From an uncultured Eubacterium sp. (lineage in GTDB: Bacteria > Bacillota > Clostridia > Lachnospirales > Lachnospiraceae): a stretch of 64,000 nucleotides of DNA. Below are positions 51,098 to 58,151 of this stretch, piece by piece. A program made the translations under genes and the position numbers. The stretch covers positions 62,001 through 126,000 of the forward strand of contig CAKRFN010000002.1 of the NCBI GenBank assembly GCA_934320655.1. The letters run 5' to 3'. The notes under the pieces are model-generated. The model was not told the origin of the DNA. It did not search any database and saw nothing but the letters and a program-made list of their open reading frames with translations. The first letter of the stretch is position 1, and each line of letters opens with the position of its first letter.

Positions 51098-51376
51098 CTA
51101 TTTTACAGTCGGAAGGATCTTCTCAACGTCATTATGAGGTCTGGGGATTACGTGTACTGCTACTAACTCTCCGAGCTTGGATGCTGCTGCTCCGCCTGTC
51201 TCTGTAGCTGCCTTAACAGCTCCTACATCTCCACGTACCATAACAGTTACTAATCCTGAACCGATCTTCTCTGTTCCGATCAGAACTACCTCTGCTGCCT
51301 TTACCATTGCATCTGCTGCCTCGATTGCTGCTGTAAGTCCTCTGGTTTCAACCATTCCTAATGCTTCCTGTGCCAT
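51098..51376 (-). CDS. PduA-like hexameric shell protein
   Basis: 92 aa, one BMC domain (MAQEALGMVETRGLTAAIEA, pore loop KIGSGLVTVMVRGDVGAVKA). It forms the flat facets. About 80 of 92 residues match the core of the gene at 50338, and the DNA is also very similar, so the two arose by recent duplication or are kept alike by gene conversion. Confidence 0.95.
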   Translation of the reverse strand: MAQEALGMVETRGLTAAIEAADAMVKAAEVVLIGTEKIGSGLVTVMVRGDVGAVKAATETGGAAASKLGELVAVHVIPRPHNDVEKILPTVK

Positions 51377-51414
51377 TTTTAATATCCTCCTGAATTTTTG
51401 CTTTTTAGTGTTGA

Positions 51415-51729
51415 TTAGTTTTTGTCAAAGGCGTTTAAGCCAAACATCATCTGTGTTCCCTCATCCGGTCCTGAAATGATGTACCTTGATACCATTCCGG
51501 TCGACCGCTCTGCGACTTCCTGTGCCGCATCCACTGCCGCAGTCACATCTACGACGGAACCGCGGAACTTAATGCAAATGATAAGGGGAACGGGAAGTGC
51601 ATCTGCATTTGCCGGTTTGTTTCGGTCAAAGGGCTCTAAGGTTACATTTGCCGCTTTACAGCCTGCATCTGCCGCCTCGAAAGCGGTTACCAGACCGAAC
51701 ACCTCAATAATACCACAAGCCTGTGCCAT
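51415..51729 (-). CDS. BMC-domain shell protein, divergent
   Basis: 104 aa: MAQACGIIEVFGLVTAFEAA, then an unusual insert FDRNKPANADALPVPLIICI before the pore strand, and an end GPDEGTQMMFGLNAF. The insertion changes the pore face compared with the two PduA-like proteins, so a distinct substrate pore is plausible. Confidence 0.88.
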   Translation of the reverse strand: MAQACGIIEVFGLVTAFEAADAGCKAANVTLEPFDRNKPANADALPVPLIICIKFRGSVVDVTAAVDAAQEVAERSTGMVSRYIISGPDEGTQMMFGLNAFDKN

Positions 51730-51743
51730 ATGCTACCTCCGAA

Positions 51744-52961
51744 TTATTTGTTTACGATTGCGATCTTCAGACCCTTCATTGTAAGGTTGGTCTCAAGTGC
51801 CTCGTTGATCTCCTCTAACGGGAACTTATGTGTGATCAGCTCCTTCATCGGAAGTCCGATCGCCTGTGCTCTCTTTAAGAAATCAAAGGTTGTCACATAA
51901 TCTCTCAGTGTATATACCCATGAACCTACAAGTGTGATCTCCTTGGAGCAAAGGTCAAAGTGCGGATTGATCGTTGCATCTCCACCGTTGATGAAGAAGC
52001 CCAGCTCACAAAGTCCGCCGCCGTTGCGGATCATTTTGTAGATATTTGAATGTGCGTGCGGGTTGCCGGTACACTGGAATGCAAAATCAGCTAAATGTCC
52101 GCCGAATGCTTCCTCGACTGCGCCTGCGAGCGCCTCCACACCCTTGTAGTTCATAAAGTTTACAGATTTCTCTGCGCCCATCTTCTTTGCGAAGTCGAGG
52201 CGCTGCTCGTTTCCGTCTACCGCTACGATGTTCTCAATACCCATCGTGCGGAGTACCGCGATACAGATCAGACCGATCGGTCCGCATCCCTGTACAACCA
52301 CGCGGCTGTTGAAACGCAAGATGCCGGTTGTCTTTGCACGCTCTACTGCATGAACTAAAACTGCACACGGCTCAATGAGGATTCTGGAATCCAGATCCAG
52401 ATCACTGACATTGAAGAATGTAGATCCTAATGCGCCACGGATCAGGATGTAATCAGAAAACCATCCGTTCAGGTGGCAGTCATCATCCGGAAGTAAGCCG
52501 TATACATCAGCACCGCCGACGTTCTGCTTGTTCAGATCGTACATGGTGATATCCGGATTGTCCTTGAAGATCATACAGGTAACGATCTTGTCGCCGACCT
52601 TTACGTCTTTTCCTGCGGAATCCTTCTTTACGTTTTTACCAATCTTTACGATCTCGCCGGTTCCCTCATGTCCTAAAGCAACGGGGATCAGTCCGAACGG
52701 ATCTACCTTAAACTCGTGTGCATCAGTTCCGCACACACCGCATCCCTCTACTTTTACGAGGATGTCATCGTCGCCAACCTCGGGGATCGGGAACTCTTTA
52801 ATATCAAAATGCTTCAGCTCTGTCAGCATTGCAACGTGTGCGGTCTTCGGAATGTTTCCCGAAGCAGCGGTTGTCGTGCTTGCTGCCAGTGCGCTGGGAT
52901 CTCTCATGCCATCCAAAACGGATTTTACGATGGCTTCAATCTCTTTTTCGTTTACTGCCAT
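51744..52961 (-). CDS. Zinc-type alcohol dehydrogenase with N-terminal encapsulation peptide
   Basis: 405 aa, MDR superfamily. A 40-residue extension (VNEKEIEAIVKSVLDGMRD, then Ala/Thr-rich linker) precedes the enzyme and looks like an encapsulation helix. Catalytic zinc ligands are in GCGVCGTDAHE and LGHEGTGEI; Rossmann GCGPIGLICIA. The four-cysteine structural zinc loop is not seen. It likely reduces propanal to propanol, or lactaldehyde to propanediol, recycling NAD+ inside the shell. Confidence 0.9.
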   Translation of the reverse strand: MAVNEKEIEAIVKSVLDGMRDPSALAASTTTAASGNIPKTAHVAMLTELKHFDIKEFPIPEVGDDDILVKVEGCGVCGTDAHEFKVDPFGLIPVALGHEGTGEIVKIGKNVKKDSAGKDVKVGDKIVTCMIFKDNPDITMYDLNKQNVGGADVYGLLPDDDCHLNGWFSDYILIRGALGSTFFNVSDLDLDSRILIEPCAVLVHAVERAKTTGILRFNSRVVVQGCGPIGLICIAVLRTMGIENIVAVDGNEQRLDFAKKMGAEKSVNFMNYKGVEALAGAVEEAFGGHLADFAFQCTGNPHAHSNIYKMIRNGGGLCELGFFINGGDATINPHFDLCSKEITLVGSWVYTLRDYVTTFDFLKRAQAIGLPMKELITHKFPLEEINEALETNLTMKGLKIAIVNK

Positions 52962-52976
52962 TTTTTCTGCCTCCTA

Positions 52977-54368
52977 CTAGCGAATACATAAGCTGTCGCT
53001 CATTACACAGCGACGTCTCTTGGTAAAGGTGCTGGCTGATGTCAGTCCCTCACCGGTACGGGATGCGATTGTGAATGTACAGAAGCCTTCACCACCGAAT
53101 CCGAGTGCTGCGTAGCTGGGACCGTTCTTTACAAAAATCGCGGTGTCGATCGCCTGTCCGAAACGTGTCAGGTTCTCAACGTTCTTTGAATGCATATGTG
53201 CGGAATGGCGGCATCCATGCTCTAACCATACAGCCTTGTCGATCGCATCATCGATGTCCTTTGCACGGACGATACCTAAAATCGGCATCATCAGCTCTTT
53301 CTCGATGAGCGGATGCTCCTTTTCTCCCTCGAAGATGATGCAGCGGATATTTGCCGGTGCATTGACTCCGATCATGGAGAGTAAGGTACGTGCATCTCTG
53401 CCGACGCATTTACGGTTCAGCTTGCCGTTGATCAGTACGGTGTCAACTAACTTCTGCTGCTCCTCGGGGGATACCATATAACAGTCATCCTCCTCTAACA
53501 TCCAGTGGATCAGCTCGTCGCACACGCTGTCAACACAAACGACTTCCTTCTCTGCGATACAGGGAAGATTGTTATCAAATGTACAGCCGTTGACAATGTC
53601 TCTGGCTGCCTTGCGGATATCTGCGGTCTCGTCTACCAGTGCGGGCGGGTTGCCTGCTCCGGCGCCGATGCCTCTCTTTCCGGAAGAAAGAACTGCGGTC
53701 ACAACACCGGGACCTCCGGTCGCTGCGATCAGGTGGATATCCGGATGCTTCATCATAATGTTGCTGGACTCCATCGTAGGATGCGCAAGTGCAACTGCTA
53801 CGTTGCAGGGACCGCCAACGGCAAGTGATGCCTTGTTGACCAGCTCTACTGCATATAATGAAGTCTTAATTGCCTGCGGATGCGGACAGAATACTACGGT
53901 GTTGCCACCTGCGAGCATTCCGATCGCATTACATAAAATTGTCTCAGACGGATTCGTACACGGGCAGATCGCTCCGATCACACCAAAGGGTCCCATCTCG
54001 ATCAATGTCAATCCGCGGTCTCCTGACCATGCGGTTGTTGTAATATCTTCTGTGCCGGGGGTCTTTTCTGCAAGGAGCTGATGCTTTAAGATCTTGTCTC
54101 CCACGTTACCCATTCCGGTCTCTTCCACTGCCATCTTTGCGAGGATCTCTGCATTCTCTTTGGTAAGCTCGCGGATCTTGGAGATCATTTTCTCTCTCAG
54201 ATCCATCGGCATACGCTGCATGATCTTCTGTGCGTCCTTTGCCGCAGCGATCGCAGTATTCATATCATTAAAAATACCAAGCTGTGCTTCCTTGGGCTGC
54301 TCGCCAGTCTTTACCTGTGCGACAACCGCTGACACGATGGCTTTTAATTCAGCTTCGCTAACTGCCAT
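52977..54368 (-). CDS. pduP: CoA-acylating aldehyde dehydrogenase (PduP-like)
   Basis: 463 aa from ATG 54368 (MAVSEAELKAIVSAVVAQVK) behind GGAGGAG; the in-frame codon at 54398 lies in the preceding gene. The first 20 residues are an encapsulation helix. Catalytic cysteine in NNLPCIAEK; PCTNPSETILCNAIGM and GGPGVVTAVL are typical. It oxidises propanal to propionyl-CoA with NAD+. PduP length fits. Confidence 0.94.
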   Translation of the reverse strand: MAVSEAELKAIVSAVVAQVKTGEQPKEAQLGIFNDMNTAIAAAKDAQKIMQRMPMDLREKMISKIRELTKENAEILAKMAVEETGMGNVGDKILKHQLLAEKTPGTEDITTTAWSGDRGLTLIEMGPFGVIGAICPCTNPSETILCNAIGMLAGGNTVVFCPHPQAIKTSLYAVELVNKASLAVGGPCNVAVALAHPTMESSNIMMKHPDIHLIAATGGPGVVTAVLSSGKRGIGAGAGNPPALVDETADIRKAARDIVNGCTFDNNLPCIAEKEVVCVDSVCDELIHWMLEEDDCYMVSPEEQQKLVDTVLINGKLNRKCVGRDARTLLSMIGVNAPANIRCIIFEGEKEHPLIEKELMMPILGIVRAKDIDDAIDKAVWLEHGCRHSAHMHSKNVENLTRFGQAIDTAIFVKNGPSYAALGFGGEGFCTFTIASRTGEGLTSASTFTKRRRCVMSDSLCIR

Positions 54369-54381
54369 TATCGGCTCCTCC

Positions 54382-54870
54382 TTAAAACAAGCTATCAATT
54401 ACTGACTGTGCAGATTCCGCCAGTTCGGTATCCTGTGCCTCGCTGCCTCCGCTCACGCCGAGTCCTCCGATGCACACGCCATCCTTCATGATCGGGATGC
54501 CGCCGCCGAATATGACGATCCTGCCATTATTCGTATGCTGGATTCCGTACAGATCCCCGCCCGGCTGTGCGAGCTGCTTTAACGTCGTGGTCGGCATCTT
54601 TAACGCCGCACAGGTATACGCCTTGTTGAAAGCGATATCATAGCTGGCGATGTAAGAATTGTCCATACAGTGAACAGCTACCGGATTGGCTCCTTTGTTG
54701 GCTACGGCGATGACTGCATTCACACCCATCTGCGCTGCCCTCTGCTCCACTGCCGCGATCAGCTTCTTTGCCATGTCCAACGTGACATCCGCCACTGTAC
54801 TGTGACCGGCTGGCTGATCTACGGATCTGACTACGGATTGTATAATCTGCGCTAACTCATGTTCGTTCAT
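54382..54870 (-). CDS. GlcG/HbpS-like (PduO C-terminal) protein with encapsulation peptide
   Basis: 162 aa: N-terminal helix NEHELAQIIQSVVRSVDQ, then the GlcG/HbpS fold (NPVAVHCMDNSYIASYDIAF; GGGIPIMKDGVCIGGLGVSG). The family occurs as the C-terminal part of PduO and may bind haem or corrinoid; here it is a separate targeted protein. Its 3' end overlaps the longer frame of the dehydrogenase gene, but not its chosen start. Role unclear. Confidence 0.85.
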   Translation of the reverse strand: MNEHELAQIIQSVVRSVDQPAGHSTVADVTLDMAKKLIAAVEQRAAQMGVNAVIAVANKGANPVAVHCMDNSYIASYDIAFNKAYTCAALKMPTTTLKQLAQPGGDLYGIQHTNNGRIVIFGGGIPIMKDGVCIGGLGVSGGSEAQDTELAESAQSVIDSLF

Positions 54871-54873
54871 GGA

Positions 54874-55683
54874 TTATTTCAGTCCTAACTGAGCCATTAC
54901 CTTCTTTGTGATATCTGCTACGAGCTCAGCCTGCTCCGGTGTAGAAGCAGCTTTGCTGCCGCAGCTTCCGCCACAGTTATGGCAGCTGGGCTTTCCTGCT
55001 AATGTATTCGGGCAAAGGTTAGCCGGATGACGACCCTTCATACCGAACTGGCGGCGGATCTCATACAGATCCTCAACCTGCTGGGGTGTGAACTCCTTCG
55101 GTCCGCCGAGCATCTTTGACTGATATAATAACTGTGCATAGAACTCTACTGACTCCATCTTTAAGTAAGCAGCAAGCAGGGAATCAGAGTAGGTCAGTGC
55201 ACCGTGGTTCTCTAATAATACTGCATCGAAATACTGCACATACTCAGATACTGCATCGGGGATCTCCATGGTAGAAGGTCTTCCGTACTTTGCGATCGGC
55301 ACGCAGCCTAAAGCGATAACTGCCTCGGGCATGATCGGCTGTGTCAGAGGAATACCTGCGATAGCGAAAGATGTTGCATACATCGGGTGAGCATGTACAA
55401 CTGACTGTACATCCGGACGCTCCTCATAGACTCTCAAGTGCATCTTGATCTCAGAAGAAGGCTTGAATCCGGGGTTTGCCTGAATGATATTGCCCTTTAA
55501 GTCTACCTTACAGATATACTCGGGAGTCATGAAGCCCTTTGATACACCTGTCGGAGTACAAAGAATCTCGTTATCGTTGATCTTTACAGAAATGTTACCG
55601 TCGTTAGCAGCAACCATGTTTCTGTCGTAGATTCTCTTTCCGATGTCACAAATCTGTTTCTTGATTTCATATTCTGATACCAT
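54874..55683 (-). CDS. fucA: Class II L-fuculose/L-rhamnulose-phosphate aldolase with C-terminal encapsulation peptide
   Basis: 269 aa. Aldolase class II domain (GNISVKINDNEILCTPTGVS; zinc ligands in VVHAHPMYAT and LLENHGALTYS) to ~residue 220. A Cys-rich linker CPNTLAGKPSCHNCGGSCG follows, then an amphipathic helix AELVADITKKVMAQLGLK typical of cargo targeting. It splits fuculose-1-P (or rhamnulose-1-P) into DHAP and L-lactaldehyde. Such aldolases are part of fucose/rhamnose microcompartments. It has its own promoter. Confidence 0.9.
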   Translation of the reverse strand: MVSEYEIKKQICDIGKRIYDRNMVAANDGNISVKINDNEILCTPTGVSKGFMTPEYICKVDLKGNIIQANPGFKPSSEIKMHLRVYEERPDVQSVVHAHPMYATSFAIAGIPLTQPIMPEAVIALGCVPIAKYGRPSTMEIPDAVSEYVQYFDAVLLENHGALTYSDSLLAAYLKMESVEFYAQLLYQSKMLGGPKEFTPQQVEDLYEIRRQFGMKGRHPANLCPNTLAGKPSCHNCGGSCGSKAASTPEQAELVADITKKVMAQLGLK

Positions 55684-55740
55684 AATGATCCTCCTTTAAT
55701 TTTTTTGTTTTCCTTATGGTTTTTGATCTTTATGTCCTAA

Positions 55741-55830
55741 ATTATAGTACATACCTAGCAAGTCGTCAACAAAAATCTGTTATTTTTTGTGGTTTTTTGT
55801 TGTTTTTTTTGTGTTTGTGTGGTTTTAACG
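55741..55830 (-). promoter_or_regulatory. Promoter of the aldolase-shell operon with upstream ACAAACA tract
   Basis: TTGACG (55769-55764), 17-bp spacer, TATAAT (55746-55741) on the minus strand. Upstream (55785-55830) is an A/C-only tract with CACACAAACACAAAA and AACAACAAAAAACCACAA. The same kind of repeat surrounds the activase promoter, so one regulator may act on both. Confidence 0.7.
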
Positions 55831-55843
55831 CATTTACGCGCGA

Positions 55844-56641
55844 TCAGCCGCCGATCTGTCCTTTCAGCCCCGCGCGCTTTACCTCGGCTAACAGCTCCTG
55901 CATGAGCTGCGGCGAAGGCGTCTGTACATCGCCCATCGGGTACGGTCTGCCCAGTCCCTCGTATTTATCCCTGCCAAACTGGTGATACGGGAGCAGATGC
56001 AGCTCCTCCACGCCCGGCAGCGATGCCGCATACTGTGCGATCGCCCGGATCTCCATCGGCGTTGCGTTAAACGTCGGGATGACAGGCACCCTGATAATCA
56101 GCTTTGTGTCATATCCGCTCGTCGCGATCTTTTTCGCGTTCTCCAACATCAGCTCGTTCGACCTGCCGGTAAATGCCTTATGCTTGTCCGGCTCCATGTG
56201 CTTAATGTCCATCAGATACAGATCCAGATGCTCCAGAAAACGCTTGATCGTTGAAAATTCGGCGCATCCCATCGATTCCATCGCCGTATGTATACCGTGT
56301 GCGTGCAGCCCGCGCAGCAATGCCGAACCGAAATCCGGCTGGCACAGCGACTCGCCGCCCGACAATGTGACTCCGCCCCCGCTCTTGCGGTAATACATGC
56401 GGTCCTGCTCTGCCTCGTTGAGCATCTCGGCAACCGTCACATCGCGCCCATAGGTGATCTGCTCGCCCGCGCGCATCATCGTCTCGATCTCATAGCGCTG
56501 TGATTCCGGATTGCAGCACCATTTACAGCGCAGCACGCATCCCTTTAAAAAAATGATCGTGCGGATGCCCGGACCGTCGTGGATGCTGTATCTCTGGATG
56601 TCAAAAATGCGGCCTTTTGTCTGCAAATAATCCTGTTCCAT
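55844..56641 (-). CDS. Glycyl-radical enzyme activating enzyme
   Basis: 265 aa, radical SAM motif in FLKGCVLRCKWCCNPES, GGVTLSGGE for SAM binding. It lacks the extra two-cluster ferredoxin insert found in many ~300-aa activases, so it is the short, PFL-activase-like form. It should install the radical on a B12-independent propanediol dehydratase, but no such ~850-aa gene is in the window. Its own promoter is 110 bases upstream. Confidence 0.9.
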   Translation of the reverse strand: MEQDYLQTKGRIFDIQRYSIHDGPGIRTIIFLKGCVLRCKWCCNPESQRYEIETMMRAGEQITYGRDVTVAEMLNEAEQDRMYYRKSGGGVTLSGGESLCQPDFGSALLRGLHAHGIHTAMESMGCAEFSTIKRFLEHLDLYLMDIKHMEPDKHKAFTGRSNELMLENAKKIATSGYDTKLIIRVPVIPTFNATPMEIRAIAQYAASLPGVEELHLLPYHQFGRDKYEGLGRPYPMGDVQTPSPQLMQELLAEVKRAGLKGQIGG

Positions 56642-56711
56642 ACGCCCTCCTGACCTCTCCTGTCAATCTCAAAAACTATCGGTCTCCCACGAATTCTGTT
56701 TTGTTGTTTCG

Positions 56712-56775
56712 TGTTTGTTTTATTTAATTTTTGTTTGTTTTTCTTTATTATATGTTTGTTTTATGTTGAAGTCAA
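56712..56775 (-). promoter_or_regulatory. Promoter of the activase gene with repeated TGTTTGTTTTAT sites
   Basis: TTGACT (56775-56770), 17-bp spacer, TATAAT (56752-56747) on the minus strand. TGTTTGTTTTAT (plus-strand reading) occurs at 56712-56723 and 56753-56764, 41 bases apart, with a partial third copy at ~56731. One copy fills the spacer. This layout suits a DeoR-type repressor; the link to the DeoR gene at 46484 is inference. Confidence 0.7.
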
Positions 56776-56800
56776 GGTTTTTCCGTACTCAATCCACAAA

Positions 56801-57967
56801 TCAGTCTTTGTTATAATCATCCAGAAAACTGTGCTTGACGCCATTCTTATCCTTATACTCAATGATCGTGCTCAGATTGACATTATGCACGCTCTTAAAT
56901 ATATTCCCCTCCACATATGGATTGATCGTTTTGAGCTGTGCGATGAGCTGCTTTGTCTCCATGCGCTTTGATGCCGAAGTGCCGTCCTCCCGGCACGAAG
57001 AACACGTATCTGTAAAATGGCACGCACACTGGATAAAATGCAGTCCGTTATAGTCCCGCCACTGCATGATGTCGTCCTCACGGACGAGATACATCGGACG
57101 GATCAGCTCCATGCCCTCAAAATTCGTGCTGTGCAGCTTTGGCATCATCGTCTGGATCTGCGCGCCGTAGAGCATCCCCATGAGCGTTGTCTCGATCACA
57201 TCATCATAGTGGTGTCCGAGCGCGATCTTGTTGCAGCCAAGCTCCTTTGCCTTGCTGTAGAGATAGCCCCTGCGCATGCGTGCGCACAGATAACAGGGCG
57301 ATTTCTCGATCTCGTAGACTGCATCGAAAATCTGCGTCTCAAACACCGTGATCGGCACGCCAAGCATCTTTGCGTTTTTCTCGATCACCATCCGGTTCAC
57401 TTCGCTGTAGCCGGGGTCCATCACGAGAAAGACAAGCTCAAACGGAAATTTGTTGTGCCGTTTCAGCTCCTGAAACAGCTTTGCCATCAGCATGGAGTCC
57501 TTGCCGCCGGAGATGCAGACCGCGATCTTATCCCCCTCCTGCACCATGTCGTATTGGTTGATGCCCTTTGCAAACGGCGTGAACAGCTTTTTGTGGAATT
57601 TTTTGCGGATGCTCTGCTCGACATCCGCCTGTTTTTGGGCATTCTGTGCATCTTCCTCCTGAAACGATGCCACAAGCCACGATGCATAACCGCCTTTTAA
57701 GCTGACCGCATCATAGCCGAGGCTGCGCAGCTCCCCGACTGCGTCGAGACTCTGTGTGCCCCTCATACAATATAGAATATAGCTCGTCCCGCGGTCGAGC
57801 GTGCCTGCCTGCGCCCGCTCACAGATGTCAGACATCTGTACGGAATGTGGGATCGCGCCGTACTGGTGCGAGATCTCATCCCGGATGTCGCACAACACAT
57901 ATTTCGACGGATGGATGTCCGCCAGCTCCTCAAGCGTTATTTCTGCATATGCATAATCTTCAAACAT
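56801..57967 (-). CDS. Rhodanese domain fused to TtcA-type PP-loop ATPase
   Basis: 388 aa from ATG 57967 (MFEDYAYAEITLEELADIHP), seven bases after GAGGG. Residues ~1-105 are a rhodanese with active-site Cys in ILYCMRGTQS. From ~115 a TtcA-like domain has the PP-loop CISGGKDSMLM, CxxC in SPCYLCARMRRG and a second pair in CACHFTDTCSSC. TtcA proteins thiolate cytidine 32 of tRNA with a 4Fe-4S cluster; the fused rhodanese could feed persulfide sulfur. A different thiolation target is possible. Confidence 0.85.
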   Translation of the reverse strand: MFEDYAYAEITLEELADIHPSKYVLCDIRDEISHQYGAIPHSVQMSDICERAQAGTLDRGTSYILYCMRGTQSLDAVGELRSLGYDAVSLKGGYASWLVASFQEEDAQNAQKQADVEQSIRKKFHKKLFTPFAKGINQYDMVQEGDKIAVCISGGKDSMLMAKLFQELKRHNKFPFELVFLVMDPGYSEVNRMVIEKNAKMLGVPITVFETQIFDAVYEIEKSPCYLCARMRRGYLYSKAKELGCNKIALGHHYDDVIETTLMGMLYGAQIQTMMPKLHSTNFEGMELIRPMYLVREDDIMQWRDYNGLHFIQCACHFTDTCSSCREDGTSASKRMETKQLIAQLKTINPYVEGNIFKSVHNVNLSTIIEYKDKNGVKHSFLDDYNKD

Positions 57968-58085
57968 GTCATTACCCTCTGTTCCTTTCATAAAAACAAT
58001 TATACATGTTCGTGACATACGCCGCAAGGCGCACGATGAAAAAGAGTCGGCTGCCAAAGGCTTTATGTGATAGAAAGTTCCTATG

Positions 58086-58125
58086 AATTGAAAAAGCCGT
58101 CCACATCGAAGTGAACGACTTTTCT
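58086..58125 (-). terminator. Terminator of the 762-aa secreted protein gene
   Basis: GTCGTTCAC...GTGGACGGC forms an imperfect hairpin followed on the minus strand by TTTTTCAATTC. Confidence 0.65.
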
Positions 58126-58151
58126 TATAAACCTATAAATAGGATGTGATC

